A DNA stretch of 64,000 nt from Bacillota bacterium (GCA_018818595.1 JAHIRM010000037.1:38094-102093), one strand, 5' to 3'; numbered from the stretch's first letter, positions 17,540-28,763 are shown. Notes: generated from the letters alone by a model not told the origin. Translations and numbers: made by a program.

Positions 17540-18490
17540 TTAATGTTTTGCAAGGCTTAAATTTAATTCTTCAAGCTTTTGCTTAACCTCTTTCAAAGAT
17601 TTTTTACCCAAGTTTCTTACTTTCATCATATCTTCTTCGGTTTTTTCAATTAGTTCACCTAAAGTATGAATTCCAGCGCGTTTTAAACAATTATAGCTTC
17701 TTACTGATAAATCTAAATCTTCAATTGGTTTTTCTAAGTTTCTTGTAGTTTCTTCGCTTTTACGTTCAATCATGAAATCTTCAGCCATTGCTCTATTAGA
17801 TAGTTCAACGATAGAATATAAATGATCAATTAACATTTTAGCGGCCATACCAATAGCTTCTTTTGGCCCAATTGAACCGTTTGTCCAAACCTCAACTGTC
17901 AATTTATCATAATCTGCACTGTCATCTACTCTAGTTTTATCCACTGTATAATTCGAACGAATTACTGGTGTATAAATACTATCAATCGGAATGACACCGA
18001 CCATATTATCATACGCTGCATTTTTTTCAGCACTGACATACCCGTTACCTTTTTTTGCATGCATAACCATGCGGAAACGTTTGCCTTTATTTACATGACA
18101 AATAAAATGATCTGGATTCACAATTAAGACTTCATCGTCAGCGATGATATCTGATGCATGAACATCACAAGGACCATCTACAATGATCTCCATCCGTTTT
18201 TCAACTGTAGGAACTAAAGAATCAATGTTTAAGATAACTCCTTTTAAATTTAATACAATCGTGGTGACATCCTCAACAACGTTTTCAATTGCGGTGAACT
18301 CATGTTCAACGCCATCAATGACCGTGTTTATAATAGCTGCACCAGGTAGTGAAGACAATAAAACTCGTCTTAAGGAATTTCCAAGTGTTATACCGAATCC
18401 ACGATCTAGAGGTGTGATTACAAACCTGCCATAATTTTCATCAATTTCTTCAGTAATTGTTTTTGGTTTTTCGAATTTCAAGTCCTTCAA
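17540..18490 (-). CDS. rpoA: RNA polymerase alpha subunit
   Basis: 316 aa, full length. The N-terminal assembly domain includes RFVITPLDRGFGITLGNSLR. The C-terminal domain (about 245-310) that contacts DNA and regulators includes LDLSVRSYNCLKRAGIHTLG and VRNLGKKSLKEVKQKLEEL. It follows rpsK by 12 bp. Confidence 0.98.
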   Translation of the reverse strand: MKDLKFEKPKTITEEIDENYGRFVITPLDRGFGITLGNSLRRVLLSSLPGAAIINTVIDGVEHEFTAIENVVEDVTTIVLNLKGVILNIDSLVPTVEKRMEIIVDGPCDVHASDIIADDEVLIVNPDHFICHVNKGKRFRMVMHAKKGNGYVSAEKNAAYDNMVGVIPIDSIYTPVIRSNYTVDKTRVDDSADYDKLTVEVWTNGSIGPKEAIGMAAKMLIDHLYSIVELSNRAMAEDFMIERKSEETTRNLEKPIEDLDLSVRSYNCLKRAGIHTLGELIEKTEEDMMKVRNLGKKSLKEVKQKLEELNLSLAKH

Positions 18491-18502
18491 TATAATTACC
18501 TC

Positions 18503-18889
18503 CTATCCGCGAGGCCGTTTTGGTGGACGACATCCATTATGGGGAACTGGTGTTACATCTTTAATTGCGGTGATTTCAAGTCCTGCCACTTGTAAACTAC
18601 GAATGGCTGCTTCTCTACCAGGACCAGGTCCTTTTACCGAAACTTCAACTCTTTGAACACCGTTATCCATTGCTGCTTTTGCGCAAGCTTCACTAGCAAG
18701 ACCTGCAGCGAATGGCGTCGATTTACGACTGCCCTTGTATCCAATAGCGCCTGCAGAACTCCAAGCAATGGCGTTACCTGCACTGTCAGTAATAGTTATA
18801 ATTGTGTTATTGAAAGTCGAATGAATGTGTGCTACCCCAGAAGGAATATTCTTTTTCACGCGACGTTTTTTTGTAATAGTACGTGCCAT
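18503..18889 (-). CDS. rpsK: 30S ribosomal protein S11
   Basis: 128 aa. Conserved [20 protein letters not shown], the [20 protein letters not shown] platform segment and the C-terminal [13 protein letters not shown] are all present. Sits between rpsM and rpoA in the alpha part of the cluster. Confidence 0.98.
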   Translation of the reverse strand: MARTITKKRRVKKNIPSGVAHIHSTFNNTIITITDSAGNAIAWSSAGAIGYKGSRKSTPFAAGLASEACAKAAMDNGVQRVEVSVKGPGPGREAAIRSLQVAGLEITAIKDVTPVPHNGCRPPKRPRG

Positions 18890-18905
18890 ATTCTATATCC
18901 TCCTT

Positions 18906-19271
18906 CTATTTCTTTTTGTTCGCAACGGTTTTTCTTGGACCTTTACGTGTTCTCGCGTTATTACGCGTGTTTTGCCCACGTACTGGTAAACCTTTACGAT
19001 GACGAATTCCACGATACGATCCAATTTCCATTAAACGTTTAATGTTTAATGCAACTTCACGACGTAAATCGCCTTCAACTCTTAATTTTTGAACCTCTTG
19101 ACGAATTCTTACGATTTCGTCTTCTGTTAAATCTTTAACCCTTTTGTCCTCTGATATTCCTGCAGCCGCCAAAATTTTAATTGATGTCGACTTGCCAATA
19201 CCAAAAACATAGGTCAAAGAGATAACCACGCGTTTATCTCTAGGAATATCTACTCCTGCAATACGTGCCAT
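18906..19271 (-). CDS. rpsM: 30S ribosomal protein S13
   Basis: 121 aa. Starts [20 protein letters not shown]; helix-two-turn-helix region, [19 protein letters not shown] and a basic tail [14 protein letters not shown]. Located between rpmJ and rpsK. Confidence 0.98.
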   Translation of the reverse strand: MARIAGVDIPRDKRVVISLTYVFGIGKSTSIKILAAAGISEDKRVKDLTEDEIVRIRQEVQKLRVEGDLRREVALNIKRLMEIGSYRGIRHRKGLPVRGQNTRNNARTRKGPRKTVANKKK

Positions 19272-19282
19272 CGAATACCCTC

Positions 19283-19399
19283 CTATTTTCCTTGTCTTTG
19301 TTTATGTTTTGGATTTTCGCAAATGACCATAACATTGCCATTGCGCTTAATTACCTTACATTTATCACAGATTTTTTTTACAGATGGTCTAATTTTCAT
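19283..19399 (-). CDS. rpmJ: 50S ribosomal protein L36
   Basis: 38 aa, found by direct translation between infA and rpsM. It reads [20 protein letters not shown] and ends [11 protein letters not shown]. The zinc ligands C11, C14, C27 and H32 are present, so this is the zinc-binding C+ form. A GGGAGGTAAATGG ribosome site precedes the ATG at 19399. The position infA-rpmJ-rpsM is the normal one. Confidence 0.97.
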   Translation of the reverse strand: MKIRPSVKKICDKCKVIKRNGNVMVICENPKHKQRQGK

Positions 19400-19431
19400 A
19401 CCATTTACCTCCCTAAAACCTTTCTTTATTT

Positions 19432-19653
19432 TTAATTCATGCGATACGTTATTCGTCCACGTGTTAAATCGTATGTTGATAGTTCAACTTTGACTTTATC
19501 GCCTGGTAAAATGCGTATGTAATGCATACGGATTTTACCAGAAACGTGACCGAGAATTCGGTGTCCGATTTCTAGCTCAATTATAAATTGTGCATTTGGC
19601 AAGACTTCTACAACCGTTCCAACCATTTCGATTACATCATCTTTTTTAGCCAT
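19432..19653 (-). CDS. infA: Translation initiation factor IF-1
   Basis: 73 aa S1-fold protein that occupies the A site during initiation. Contains [40 protein letters not shown] and [15 protein letters not shown], all family hallmarks. It lies between map and rpmJ. Confidence 0.98.
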   Translation of the reverse strand: MAKKDDVIEMVGTVVEVLPNAQFIIELEIGHRILGHVSGKIRMHYIRILPGDKVKVELSTYDLTRGRITYRMN

Positions 19654-19667
19654 TAAATCACTCCCTT

Positions 19668-20417
19668 TTATACCTTTGTTAGAATTTCATATCCATTGTC
19701 AGTAATAAGAATCGAATGCTCGAAATGAGCGCTTAATGATCCGTCTTGAGTCAAGGTAGTCCATCCATCAGGTAATACTTTTACTTCTTTTCGACCAGCA
19801 TTAATCATGGGTTCAATCGCTAAGGTCATTCCAGGTCGTAAGGTGATTCCTCTTCCCGCTAGTCCAAAATTTGGAATTTGTGGATCTTCATGTAGGTACT
19901 TTCCTACTCCGTGGCCAACAAAATCTCTTACAACTGAGAAACCGAAGCTTTCAGCGTACACTTGAATTGCGTGAGAAATATCTGTCAATCTATTCTTAGC
20001 TTTTGCCATTTCTAACCCTTTAAACAAGCTCTCTTGTGTTACATCCATTAATTTTTTTGCTTCTAACGAGATATCTCCACATGCATAAGTCCAAGCGGAA
20101 TCGCCGTGGTATCCTTTGTAAATTGCCCCAATATCAATTGAAACAATATCCCCAGATTTTAAAATCCGATGGGATGAAGGGATTCCATGCACAACTTCTT
20201 GATTGATGGAAATGCATGCGGAAGCTGGAAATCCGTTATAATTTTTAAAAGATGGAATTGCTTCATGATCTGTAATCGTTTTTTCGATAATTTTATTTAA
20301 GAACTCAGTCGTTACACCTGGCATAACGTGTTTTTTTACTTCTTGATGAGCAAGCGCGACAATTCTGCCGGCTATTCTCATCAATTCAATTTCACGATTA
20401 GATTTAATGGTTACCAT
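19668..20417 (-). CDS. map: Methionine aminopeptidase type I
   Basis: 249 aa. Removes the initiator Met from nascent proteins. The five metal ligands are visible in context: [17 protein letters not shown] (two Asp), [17 protein letters not shown] (His), MTLAIEPMI (Glu) and [11 protein letters not shown] (final Glu). Its ATG directly abuts the adk stop. Confidence 0.97.
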   Translation of the reverse strand: MVTIKSNREIELMRIAGRIVALAHQEVKKHVMPGVTTEFLNKIIEKTITDHEAIPSFKNYNGFPASACISINQEVVHGIPSSHRILKSGDIVSIDIGAIYKGYHGDSAWTYACGDISLEAKKLMDVTQESLFKGLEMAKAKNRLTDISHAIQVYAESFGFSVVRDFVGHGVGKYLHEDPQIPNFGLAGRGITLRPGMTLAIEPMINAGRKEVKVLPDGWTTLTQDGSLSAHFEHSILITDNGYEILTKV

Positions 20418-21068
20418 TTATAACTCACCTAACTTAGTAATGATATCTTTAAAAACGGTATTGGATGATTTTTTCCCATTTACAATCATTAACAATCCTT
20501 TTTCTTGATAGTAATCTAAAAGGGGTTTTGTTTTTTCATTGTAGATTTTTAGTCGATTTAATACTGATTCTTCCAAGTCGTCTTCTCTTTGAATTAATTC
20601 ATGTCCACATGCATCACAAACACTCTCTGTTAGAGGTGGATGAAATTTAATATGATAGGTTTTACCACAATTTGAACATACACGTCTTCCAGCCATTCTT
20701 TCAAGAAGTATTTCATCATCCACATCGACATTAATGACGGCTGTCAATCGGATTTTGAGAGATGTAAGCATTTGATCTAAGGCTTCGGCTTGTGTTCTTG
20801 TTCTAGGATACCCATCTAACATAAATCCTGAAGCATATGCATGAGTATGAAGTACTTTTTTTACGATATCGTTGGTCATATCATCGGGAACCAATTCACC
20901 TTTGGAAATATATTTCTTAGCTTCTTTACCAATTGAAGTGTTTTTTTGCATTTCTTCACGGTAAATATCGCCAGTTGAAATATGGGTCAAATGATAATAA
21001 TTTAGTAATCTTGTTGCTTGCGTCCCTTTTCCGGCTCCTGGTTTTCCCATAATCAATAGATTAAGCAT
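20418..21068 (-). CDS. adk: Adenylate kinase, zinc-binding type
   Basis: 216 aa long-LID form. Interconverts 2 ADP with ATP and AMP. P-loop MGKPGAGKGTQA; AMP-binding THISTGDIYREEM and FMLDGYPRTRTQAEAL. The LID has four zinc cysteines (CSNCGKTYH ... CDACGHEL), typical of Gram-positive enzymes. Located between secY and map, the usual spc order. Confidence 0.98.
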   Translation of the reverse strand: MLNLLIMGKPGAGKGTQATRLLNYYHLTHISTGDIYREEMQKNTSIGKEAKKYISKGELVPDDMTNDIVKKVLHTHAYASGFMLDGYPRTRTQAEALDQMLTSLKIRLTAVINVDVDDEILLERMAGRRVCSNCGKTYHIKFHPPLTESVCDACGHELIQREDDLEESVLNRLKIYNEKTKPLLDYYQEKGLLMIVNGKKSSNTVFKDIITKLGEL

Positions 21069-21078
21069 GACTCACCCG

Positions 21079-22440
21079 TTATCTCATAAATCCAGCGTAC
21101 GTTTTTTCTTGAGTATCTGTTTCGATTTGCTTTGCCGTCTCTAAGGCAACACCAACGATAATGAGTAAGGATGTTCCGCCAATGTGTGCATATGAATGTC
21201 CTAAAATCATCGAAGTAATAATTGGTAAACTTGCGATAACTACTAGATATAAAGCTCCAATTACAGTCACTCTAAATAATGTTTTAGTAATATAGGCTTC
21301 TGTTTCATACCCAGGGCGAACTCCAGGAATATATGCATTTTGTTTTTGTAGATTTTCTGCCATTTGTTCTGGTTTTATCAAAATAAACGAATAGAAGAAC
21401 GTAAATACAAATACAAGCACGATATAGAATAAGAAACCAATCGGTTGACTATATGAGAAGATTTGTCCTAACCAATTTTGTGCAGAGGTTGCTGCAGTGG
21501 AAGTTCCCCAGTTAATGTAACTGAAAACCGTATTTGGTAAAGATAACAAAATAGACGCAAAGATAACCGGGATTACGTTTGCTGTGTTAATTTTAATGGG
21601 TATATTTGACTCAGATTTACCAGCAAATTTAGAATTTGCTGGACGGTTTGCATATTGAATCGGTACTTTTCTCACCGCATCTTGCATGTAGGTAACACCT
21701 ACTAATACAATGATAAACATAAGCATACTAACTCCAAACAACAAATATCCACTCCATGTTCCATGTCCTGAATAAACAGTATCTAATACTGAATTTGGAT
21801 CAGAAATATAAAATTGTACTAGTGAAGTTATTGTTCCAGGAAATGATAAAATGATACCACCAACGATTAACATCGATGATCCATTTCCAATACCCTTTAA
21901 TGTGATTTGATCCGCCAACCAAATCATAAATGCAGTACCTGCAGTTAAAACAACTGCAATATAGAAATAAACTAAGAACCACAGATTGTGAGCGTTTGCC
22001 CAGTCCGAAACTCCAAATTGAAATAAGGACTCTTGAGAACTATTAAAAGCAAACGTCATAGCAATTGCTTGAATAAAAGCAAGAATCATAGCTAAATATC
22101 TGGTTGCACGACTAATTTTTTGACGTCCAACTTCGCCTTCTTCTCCCCACTCTTTTAAGAATGGAACGATGTCCATTTGTAAAAGTTGAATGACGATTGA
22201 CGCGGTAATGTATGGACTAATTCCAAGTGCGATGACAGAGTAATTTCTAAGTGCGTCTCCAGAAATGGAGTTCACGATTCCTAAAAATCCGCTATTTTCA
22301 AATAAACCAGCAAGAGATGAAGCGTCGATTAAAGGCATTGTTACATAAGTTAATAACTTGAAAACTAAAAATACAAGTAAAGTAAATCCGATTTTCTTTA
22401 GGACATCCTTATTCTTTAATATCTTTTTTAAAGTTTCCAT
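21079..22440 (-). CDS. secY: Preprotein translocase subunit SecY
   Basis: 453 aa with ten hydrophobic segments, the channel subunit of the Sec machinery. The plug-region serine/glycine stretch near residue 60, SPYITASIVIQLLQMDIVP and QKISRATRYLAMILAF are conserved. The late cytoplasmic loop KQNAYIPGVRPGYETEAYI is also typical. Follows rplO by 2 bp. Confidence 0.97.
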   Translation of the reverse strand: METLKKILKNKDVLKKIGFTLLVFLVFKLLTYVTMPLIDASSLAGLFENSGFLGIVNSISGDALRNYSVIALGISPYITASIVIQLLQMDIVPFLKEWGEEGEVGRQKISRATRYLAMILAFIQAIAMTFAFNSSQESLFQFGVSDWANAHNLWFLVYFYIAVVLTAGTAFMIWLADQITLKGIGNGSSMLIVGGIILSFPGTITSLVQFYISDPNSVLDTVYSGHGTWSGYLLFGVSMLMFIIVLVGVTYMQDAVRKVPIQYANRPANSKFAGKSESNIPIKINTANVIPVIFASILLSLPNTVFSYINWGTSTAATSAQNWLGQIFSYSQPIGFLFYIVLVFVFTFFYSFILIKPEQMAENLQKQNAYIPGVRPGYETEAYITKTLFRVTVIGALYLVVIASLPIITSMILGHSYAHIGGTSLLIIVGVALETAKQIETDTQEKTYAGFMR

Positions 22441-22442
22441 TG

Positions 22443-22883
22443 TTATATCACCTCTGCGACGCCACCGGCATCTTCAATTGCTTTTTTTGCAGAAGCCGAA
22501 AATTTCGAAGCTTTGACAGTAAGTTTAACATTGAGAATTCCTTTACCTAATACTTTAACACCGGTTTTCAAACTATTAATCTTACGATCACTTAATAATA
22601 ATTCAGGTGTAATAATTGTTGAAGCTTTATAATTGTTTAAATCTTCTACGTTGACAACCGCATACTCTTTACGGAAAAAGTTTGTGAATCCTCGTTTTGG
22701 TAAACGTTTGAAAAGAGGAGTTTGTCCACCTTCAAAACCTAAACGGGTTCCTCCACCAGTACGCGAGTTTTGACCCTTGGTTCCACGTCCTGCTGTTTTA
22801 CCATTTCCACTACTTGTCCCGCGACCAACACGTTTCTTGTAATGAGTTGCGCCTTCAACTGGTTTTAATTCATGTAATTTCAT
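22443..22883 (-). CDS. rplO: 50S ribosomal protein L15
   Basis: 146 aa. [20 protein letters not shown] start, the Gly/Arg-rich extended arm ([20 protein letters not shown]) and [19 protein letters not shown] are diagnostic. Between rpmD and secY. Confidence 0.98.
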   Translation of the reverse strand: MKLHELKPVEGATHYKKRVGRGTSSGNGKTAGRGTKGQNSRTGGGTRLGFEGGQTPLFKRLPKRGFTNFFRKEYAVVNVEDLNNYKASTIITPELLLSDRKINSLKTGVKVLGKGILNVKLTVKASKFSASAKKAIEDAGGVAEVI

Positions 22884-22895
22884 TTAGGGCACCTC

Positions 22896-23078
22896 CTACT
22901 TGACTTCTTCGACTGTAACTAAATGACTAATTGTATTGATCATACCATTAATCGAATCGCTTTCTTCTTTAACAACTGAAGAATTGCGTTTAGTAAGTCC
23001 TAAAGCTTTCACTGTTTTTACTTGATTTGGCTTGCGACCCATTAATCCCTTTATCAAAGTAATTTTAAATTTTTTCAT
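22896..23078 (-). CDS. rpmD: 50S ribosomal protein L30
   Basis: 60 aa short bacterial L30. [20 protein letters not shown] and the central [13 protein letters not shown] match the family. ATG shares a base with the rpsE stop. Confidence 0.96.
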   Translation of the reverse strand: MKKFKITLIKGLMGRKPNQVKTVKALGLTKRNSSVVKEESDSINGMINTISHLVTVEEVK

Positions 23079-23629
23079 TATTTTAAGACCTCCTCAACTG
23101 TAAGTCCACGAATTGCTGCGATTGTTTCAACACTTCTAAGTGCTTTCAATCCTTCCATGGTCGCTCTTACGATGTTGATTGGTGAGTTTGATCCTAATGA
23201 TTTGCTTAAAACGTCTTCTACTCCTGCAAGCTCTAAAACGGCACGTACAGGTCCACCTGCAATGACACCGGTTCCTTCAACTGCTGGGCGTAAAAAGACT
23301 TTTGCTGCGCCATATCTACCTGTTATTTCATGAGGAATGGTTGTTCCATTCATAGGAATTAACACTAAGTTTTTCTTTGCATCTTCAATCGCTTTTTTAA
23401 TTGCATCAGGAACTTCACTTGCTTTTCCGGTTCCAAATCCAACGTTACCTTTGTGATCTCCAACAACAACTATAGCAGAAAAACTGAAACGTCTACCACC
23501 CTTAACAACTTTGGTTACACGGCCAATATTGACAACTCTTTCATCATAGAGTTTTTCTTCTCTTTTTTTCACACGAGATGTGCGAGACGGTTTTCTATCT
23601 CTTCCGTCCTTTGCATTATTCTCTAGCAT
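23078..23629 (-). CDS. rpsE: 30S ribosomal protein S5
   Basis: 183 aa. The first ~25 residues are a variable basic extension; then [39 protein letters not shown] and the C-terminal fold with [19 protein letters not shown]. Near the decoding site. Between rplR and rpmD. Confidence 0.98.
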   Translation of the reverse strand: MLENNAKDGRDRKPSRTSRVKKREEKLYDERVVNIGRVTKVVKGGRRFSFSAIVVVGDHKGNVGFGTGKASEVPDAIKKAIEDAKKNLVLIPMNGTTIPHEITGRYGAAKVFLRPAVEGTGVIAGGPVRAVLELAGVEDVLSKSLGSNSPINIVRATMEGLKALRSVETIAAIRGLTVEEVLK

Positions 23630-23645
23630 AGGGTTACCTCCTTCA

Positions 23646-24002
23646 TTAGAATTCTAGCCCTGCTTCTCTACAAGCTTCGGCTAATGCTTTGACTCTACCG
23701 TGGTATAAATATCCTCCACGATCGAACACAACAGCTTTAATTCCTTTTTCTAACGCTTTCTTTGCAAGCAATGTACCAACGGCTTTTGCACCTTCCACAT
23801 TACCGCCATTCACTTCTTTTAATTCTAAAGAAGAAGCTGAAACTAATGTAACACGTAATGTATCATCAATAATTTGACAGTAAATTGCTTTACTGGAACG
23901 GAAAACGTTTAAACGAGGTCTTAAAGTTGTTCCCTTAATGTGTGCTCTAATACGGAAATGTCTTTTTAGCCGTTGAGCATTTTTATCTACTGGATTAAAC
24001 AT
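23646..24002 (-). CDS. rplR: 50S ribosomal protein L18
   Basis: 118 aa, binds 5S r[21 protein letters not shown], then [20 protein letters not shown] and [20 protein letters not shown] are typical. Between rplF and rpsE. Confidence 0.98.
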   Translation of the reverse strand: MFNPVDKNAQRLKRHFRIRAHIKGTTLRPRLNVFRSSKAIYCQIIDDTLRVTLVSASSLELKEVNGGNVEGAKAVGTLLAKKALEKGIKAVVFDRGGYLYHGRVKALAEACREAGLEF

Positions 24003-24022
24003 AGTTCATTACCTCTCTGCTA

Positions 24023-24565
24023 TTACTTCGCAGTTTTCCCTTCTTTACGACGTACAAATTCGCCACGATACCTAATACCTTTACCTTGATAAGGTTCTGG
24101 TTGACGTATCTTACGAATGTTAGCAGCAAATTCTCCTACTGCTTGTTTATCTATTCCTTTAATATGAACCTCTGTATTTTGAGGGATTTCTACTACAATT
24201 CCTTCCGGAATCAATACTTCAACTGGATTTGAATAACCAACACTTACTATTAATGTATTACTGTCTTTTAATGAAGCACGGTACCCAACGCCCTTGATAT
24301 CAAGGATTTTTTCGTAGCCTTCAGTTACACCTTTAACCATATTATTCAATAACGCTCTTGTCGTACCATGTAAAGCACGATGACGTAATGAATCAGATGG
24401 TCGGGTTACAGAAATTTCATTATTAGCAGAATCAATCTTCATATCACTATTAAATGTAAATTCTAATGTTCCTTTTGGACCAATTATCGTGACATGATTT
24501 GCACTGTCAACGGTAATTGTTACGCCTTTTGGAACTGAAATTGATTGTTTGCCAACACGACTCAT
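24023..24565 (-). CDS. rplF: 50S ribosomal protein L6
   Basis: 180 aa. Two repeated alpha/beta domains; MSRVGKQSISVPKGVTITVD start, VEIPQNTEVHIKGIDKQAVG and the signature PEPYQGKGIRYRGEFVRRKE. Lies near the factor-binding centre. Between rpsH and rplR. Confidence 0.98.
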   Translation of the reverse strand: MSRVGKQSISVPKGVTITVDSANHVTIIGPKGTLEFTFNSDMKIDSANNEISVTRPSDSLRHRALHGTTRALLNNMVKGVTEGYEKILDIKGVGYRASLKDSNTLIVSVGYSNPVEVLIPEGIVVEIPQNTEVHIKGIDKQAVGEFAANIRKIRQPEPYQGKGIRYRGEFVRRKEGKTAK

Positions 24566-24613
24566 AGCTTTCTTGCACCTCCATAATTTCTATTTAGATT
24601 TTGTATTTTTTGA

Positions 24614-25012
24614 TTACCAAACATAAGCTAAAACTTCTCCACCAACTTGTTTTCTTCTAGCTTCTCTATCAGTCATAATACCTTGAGAAGTGGAAACGAT
24701 CGCAATTCCGAGACCGTTTAAAACTCTGGGAAGATCATCCGTTTTAGCATATACTCTTAATCCTGGTTTTGAAATTTTCTTTAAACCTCTAACCGCTCTT
24801 TCTTGATTAACTAAATACTTTAAAGTAACCTTTATCATTCCTTGAACTCCATCTTTAACTCGTTCAAAGCTTGTAATATATCCTTCACTTTTAAGCAAAC
24901 TTAAAATTTCAACTTTTAACTTCGAAGCTGGAATTTCAACGGTCGGATGTTTCATTTGATTTGCGTTGCGGATTCTTGTAAGCATATCCGCGATTGGGTC
25001 TGTCATAACCAT
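24614..25012 (-). CDS. rpsH: 30S ribosomal protein S8
   Basis: 132 aa. [20 protein letters not shown] and the C-terminal [20 protein letters not shown] are diagnostic. The ATG at 25012 (AAGGAGG 10 bases upstream) is favoured over Met3. S8 binds central-domain 16S rRNA and in other bacteria represses its own operon. Confidence 0.97.
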   Translation of the reverse strand: MVMTDPIADMLTRIRNANQMKHPTVEIPASKLKVEILSLLKSEGYITSFERVKDGVQGMIKVTLKYLVNQERAVRGLKKISKPGLRVYAKTDDLPRVLNGLGIAIVSTSQGIMTDREARRKQVGGEVLAYVW

Positions 25013-25065
25013 ATTAATTATGCCTCCTTCCTTGATACATAGGAATTTACTTTCATCATATTATA

Positions 25066-25251
25066 TTACCAACTTGCTTTTTTAACGCCAGGTATTTGTC
25101 CAAGATAAGCTAACTCACGGAAACAAATACGACATAGTTTAAATTTACGGTATACAGAATGAGGACGTCCGCAACGTTCGCATCTTGTGTAGTCTCTAAC
25201 TGGAAATTTTGAACCACGTTTTTGTCTGACTTTCATCGATGTTTTAGCCAT
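25066..25251 (-). CDS. rpsZ: 30S ribosomal protein S14 type Z
   Basis: 61 aa zinc-binding S14 (also named rpsN). Zinc ligands [20 protein letters not shown] (two CxxC pairs) identify the short C+ form common in Gram-positives. Between rplE and rpsH. Confidence 0.97.
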   Translation of the reverse strand: MAKTSMKVRQKRGSKFPVRDYTRCERCGRPHSVYRKFKLCRICFRELAYLGQIPGVKKASW

Positions 25252-25263
25252 AGTACGCCTCCT

Positions 25264-25809
25264 TTAGTTTTTCTTGAATGGCATGCCATATAGTTTCAAC
25301 AGTTCTAGACCTTCTTGATCCGATTTAGCTGTTGTAACAATGACAATGTCCATTCCGCGAATTTTATTTACTTTATCGTAATTAATTTCTGGAAATATTA
25401 ACTGTTCTTTTACTCCTAGAGTGTAATTCCCGCGACCATCAAATCCTTTTGGATTAATTCCACGAAAATCTCTAACACGTGGTAATGCAATAGTAATGAG
25501 TTTATCTAAGAATTCAAACATTCTTTCACCACGAAGTGTCACTTTGCAACCAATCGGCATTCCTTCACGAAGTTTAAAACTTGCGATGGATTTTTTTGCT
25601 TTTGTCACAAGTGGTTTTTGACCTGTAATTATTGCCAATTCATTAACGGCATCATCTAATACTTTTGGATTCGCAACTGCGTCTCCAGCTCCTATGTTAA
25701 TAACTATTTTACTAACTTTTGGACATTCCATGACGGAAGAATAATTAAATTTTGCCATTAAAGCGGGCATCATCTCGCTTTTATATTTTTCTTGTAAACG
25801 ATTCATCAA
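25264..25809 (-). CDS. rplE: 50S ribosomal protein L5
   Basis: 181 aa, 5S rRNA-binding protein contacting P-site t[41 protein letters not shown] and [20 protein letters not shown] are conserved. Start at 25809 or the adjacent Met at 25806. Confidence 0.98.
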   Translation of the reverse strand: MMNRLQEKYKSEMMPALMAKFNYSSVMECPKVSKIVINIGAGDAVANPKVLDDAVNELAIITGQKPLVTKAKKSIASFKLREGMPIGCKVTLRGERMFEFLDKLITIALPRVRDFRGINPKGFDGRGNYTLGVKEQLIFPEINYDKVNKIRGMDIVIVTTAKSDQEGLELLKLYGMPFKKN

Positions 25810-25822
25810 TTAACTCCCTCCA

Positions 25823-26161
25823 TTATTTTAAGACTTCGCCAGATTTTTTTGCATATCTAACTACTTCTGTAACTTCTTTTTTCTTAACTGTTTTTGTAAC
25901 TGTTTTAAAACCAATTTTTGTAGGTTTTTTTGTTTTTGGATCTAAAAGCATTACATTTGATGCATGAATTGGTTTTTCAAGTTCAATAATTCCACCATCA
26001 GGATTCAATTGAGATGGTTTTAAATGTTTCTTAACTTTACTTAATCCTTCACCATCAAGTAATACTCTTTCTGATTTTTTTATAATTTTAGAAATTGTAC
26101 CTTGTTTTCCCTTGTCTGCACCAGAGATTATAACGACTTTATCGCCTTTTTTTAGTTTCAT
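25823..26161 (-). CDS. rplX: 50S ribosomal protein L24
   Basis: 112 aa. KOW motif [20 protein letters not shown] at the N-terminus and [20 protein letters not shown]. An assembly initiator near the exit tunnel. The C-terminal Lys-rich tail is slightly longer than usual. Confidence 0.97.
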   Translation of the reverse strand: MKLKKGDKVVIISGADKGKQGTISKIIKKSERVLLDGEGLSKVKKHLKPSQLNPDGGIIELEKPIHASNVMLLDPKTKKPTKIGFKTVTKTVKKKEVTEVVRYAKKSGEVLK

Positions 26162-26172
26162 GATAACCCTCC

Positions 26173-26541
26173 TTATAATACTTCTGGAGCTAAGGAAACA
26201 ATTTTTGTAAATTCCGCTTCTCTTAACTCTCTTGCAACAGGTCCAAAGATTCGAGTTCCTTTAGGGCTCTTGTCATCTTTAATGATAACTGCAGCGTTGT
26301 CATCAAATTTTATGTGTGAGCCATCAGGACGACTAACACCTTTCTTTGTTCTTACGATAACCGCTTTCACGATTTCACCTTTTTTTACTAAACCACCAGG
26401 AGTAGCTGCTTTCACTGTCGCAACAATCACATCACCTATATTGGCATATTTACGACTTGTACCACCTAAAACTTTAATAGTTAAAATTTCACGTGCACCA
26501 GAATTGTCAGCTATCTTTAATCTACTCTCTTGTTGAATCAT
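26173..26541 (-). CDS. rplN: 50S ribosomal protein L14
   Basis: 122 aa. [20 protein letters not shown] and the signature [20 protein letters not shown]; ends [12 protein letters not shown]. Between rpsQ and rplX. Confidence 0.98.
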   Translation of the reverse strand: MIQQESRLKIADNSGAREILTIKVLGGTSRKYANIGDVIVATVKAATPGGLVKKGEIVKAVIVRTKKGVSRPDGSHIKFDDNAAVIIKDDKSPKGTRIFGPVARELREAEFTKIVSLAPEVL

Positions 26542-26566
26542 TATAATTTCCTCCCTTCAGCACTCA

Positions 26567-26830
26567 TTATAGAATCACGTTTTGTTCTACAATTTCAACT
26601 AAACGGAAACGTTTTAAGCGAGATAAAGGACGACATTCTGTAATTTTCACTACATCGCCTTTTTTCGCTTGATTTAATTCATCATGAGCTGTGAATTTTT
26701 TAGACGAAATAACTCGTTTGCTATATATTGGATGTTTTTTATAAGTGGTTACCAAAACAGTAATGGTCTTATCGTTTTTGTCCGAGACGACTGTTCCGGT
26801 AAATACTTTACGATTTACATTTGCTTCCAT
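26567..26830 (-). CDS. rpsQ: 30S ribosomal protein S17
   Basis: 87 aa OB-fold protein. [20 protein letters not shown], the [19 protein letters not shown] loop and [20 protein letters not shown] are diagnostic. Confidence 0.98.
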   Translation of the reverse strand: MEANVNRKVFTGTVVSDKNDKTITVLVTTYKKHPIYSKRVISSKKFTAHDELNQAKKGDVVKITECRPLSRLKRFRLVEIVEQNVIL

Positions 26831-26841
26831 AGATACCCTCC

Positions 26842-27036
26842 CTACTTACTTTCTCGTTCGGTAAGAATAGTCTTCATACGAGCGATTGTCTTTCTTACAG
26901 TACTTAAACGTGCAGTGTTTTCCAATTGACCTGTCGCATGTTTAAAACGAAGATCAAACATTTCTTTTTTCATGTTATTAATTTGAGTTAAAATGGTAGC
27001 GGTGTCCATTTCGCGAATTTCTTTAACGTGCATCAT
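26842..27036 (-). CDS. rpmC: 50S ribosomal protein L29
   Basis: 64 aa helical hairpin protein at the tunnel exit. [20 protein letters not shown] and [19 protein letters not shown] are typical. Its start overlaps the rplP stop by 4 bp (ATGA). Confidence 0.97.
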   Translation of the reverse strand: MMHVKEIREMDTATILTQINNMKKEMFDLRFKHATGQLENTARLSTVRKTIARMKTILTERESK

Positions 27037-27455
27037 TTTGAATCACCACTTTCTTTCTTAATAATCTTTGTCCGAATTGGAAGTTTGTGAGATGCAAGTC
27101 TTAATGCTTCTCTTGCAACGTCTTCAGGAACTCCAGCAATTTCAAACATGATTAATCCTTCTTTTACAACAGCAACCCATTCTTCAGGAGAACCTTTTCC
27201 AGATCCCATCCGAACTTCCATAGGTTTTTTCGTTTTAGCCAAATGTGGAAATATTTTAACCCATACTTGTCCAGCACGTTTCATTTCACGTGTCATCGCA
27301 ATACGACTTGCTTCGATTTGACGAGCGGTAATCCACGCGCCTTCTAAAGCTAATAATCCGAATTCGCCAAACGATATTTCTGTACCACCTTTTGCATGGC
27401 CTTCATAGCTCACACGGTGTGGACGACGATATTTAGTTCTTTTAGGCATTAACAT
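27033..27455 (-). CDS. rplP: 50S ribosomal protein L16
   Basis: 140 aa. [20 protein letters not shown] start (Met3; the encoded N-terminus is MLMPKR), [20 protein letters not shown] and [18 protein letters not shown]. Contacts A-site tRNA. Overlaps rpmC. Confidence 0.98.
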   Translation of the reverse strand: MLMPKRTKYRRPHRVSYEGHAKGGTEISFGEFGLLALEGAWITARQIEASRIAMTREMKRAGQVWVKIFPHLAKTKKPMEVRMGSGKGSPEEWVAVVKEGLIMFEIAGVPEDVAREALRLASHKLPIRTKIIKKESGDSK

Positions 27456-27457
27456 AA

Positions 27458-28105
27458 TTACCTAGCCTCCTTTTTCGAAGGCAAAATCTCACCTTTATAA
27501 ATCCATACTTTAACTCCTAATTTTCCATAGGTTGTCTTCGCTTCTGCTAATGCATAATCGATGTTTGCTCTTAAAGTATGTAAAGGTACATTTCCTTCAC
27601 TGTATCCTTCACTACGCGCCATTTCAGCACCTGCTAAACGACCAGAAATTAATGTTTTGCATCCTTTTGCTCCGGCTTTTAAAGCGCGTTGAATCGCAAC
27701 TTTTTGCACTCTTCTAAATGAAGCACGATTTTCTAATTGTTTTGCAATGCTTTCTGCAACTAATTTTGCATCTAATTCTGCACGTTTAATTTCAACTACA
27801 TTCAAAAAGACTTCTTTGTTTGATAAAAGTTTTAACTTTTCAACAACTGCATTTTTAGTTTCTCCGTTACGGCCAATGACCATACCAGGTTTTGCAGTGT
27901 TAACAGTAATAATTACTCTTGATTTACTTCGCTCAATTTCAATTTTAGAAACACTAGCATTCTTGTAGAGTTCGTTTAATAAGTCACGAATTTTAATGTC
28001 TTCAAGTAGTAAATCGGCTACATCATTTTTATTCGCATACCATCTAGATTCCCAATCGAGAATGATGCCAATGCGTTGTCCTATTGGACTGACTTTTTGT
28101 CCCAT
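27458..28105 (-). CDS. rpsC: 30S ribosomal protein S3
   Basis: 215 aa. [20 protein letters not shown] start, KH domain with [12 protein letters not shown], and the C-terminal [20 protein letters not shown]. Part of the mRNA entry site. 2 bp before rplP. Confidence 0.98.
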   Translation of the reverse strand: MGQKVSPIGQRIGIILDWESRWYANKNDVADLLLEDIKIRDLLNELYKNASVSKIEIERSKSRVIITVNTAKPGMVIGRNGETKNAVVEKLKLLSNKEVFLNVVEIKRAELDAKLVAESIAKQLENRASFRRVQKVAIQRALKAGAKGCKTLISGRLAGAEMARSEGYSEGNVPLHTLRANIDYALAEAKTTYGKLGVKVWIYKGEILPSKKEAR

Positions 28106-28116
28106 AAAATTCCTCC

Positions 28117-28452
28117 TTATTCCTTCTCTGCCACAGTAATGTAAATGTGACTAGTTCGTTTCAAAATCGCGAATCCACGTCCTTGAGAGCGTGGTTGCAT
28201 TCTTTTAAGCGTTTTTCCTTCACCAACAAAAATTTCTTTAATGAATAGATTTTTTTGCTCTAATTGATAATTATGTTCTGCATTAGCTACCGCAGATTTT
28301 AATAATTTTTCAACTGTTTTCGTTGCTCCTCGAGGTGTATTTCTAAGAATTGCATAAGCATCTCCAATGTTTTTTCCTCGAATTAAATCTACAACTAAAC
28401 GTACTTTACGGGCGGCGATTCGGACGGTGTTTACACATGCTTTAGCTTCCAT
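28117..28452 (-). CDS. rplV: 50S ribosomal protein L22
   Basis: 111 aa. [20 protein letters not shown] and the tunnel-lining hairpin [20 protein letters not shown]. Its ATG abuts the rpsS stop. Confidence 0.98.
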   Translation of the reverse strand: MEAKACVNTVRIAARKVRLVVDLIRGKNIGDAYAILRNTPRGATKTVEKLLKSAVANAEHNYQLEQKNLFIKEIFVGEGKTLKRMQPRSQGRGFAILKRTSHIYITVAEKE

Positions 28453-28746
28453 CTATTTGCCTCCTCCTGATGATTTTTTTACAACTTTCTTGTCGGCGTG
28501 GCCGCGATAAGTTCTAGTTGGAGAGAACTCTCCTAATTTGTGTCCAACCATATCTTCTGTAACATATACTGGAATATGTTCTTTTCCATTATGTACTCCG
28601 AGGGTTAGTCCAACAAATTGTGGGAAAATTGTAGAACGTCTTGACCATGTTTGTATGACTTTTTTTGAATTTAATCGATTTGCTTCAACCACTTTTTTCA
28701 TTAAGTGATCATCACAAAACGGACCTTTTTTTACTGAACGTGACAT
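28453..28746 (-). CDS. rpsS: 30S ribosomal protein S19
   Basis: 97 aa. [40 protein letters not shown] and [20 protein letters not shown] are conserved. Works next to S13 in the 30S head. Confidence 0.98.
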   Translation of the reverse strand: MSRSVKKGPFCDDHLMKKVVEANRLNSKKVIQTWSRRSTIFPQFVGLTLGVHNGKEHIPVYVTEDMVGHKLGEFSPTRTYRGHADKKVVKKSSGGGK

Positions 28747-28763
28747 ATTGAGTTCCTCCTCCC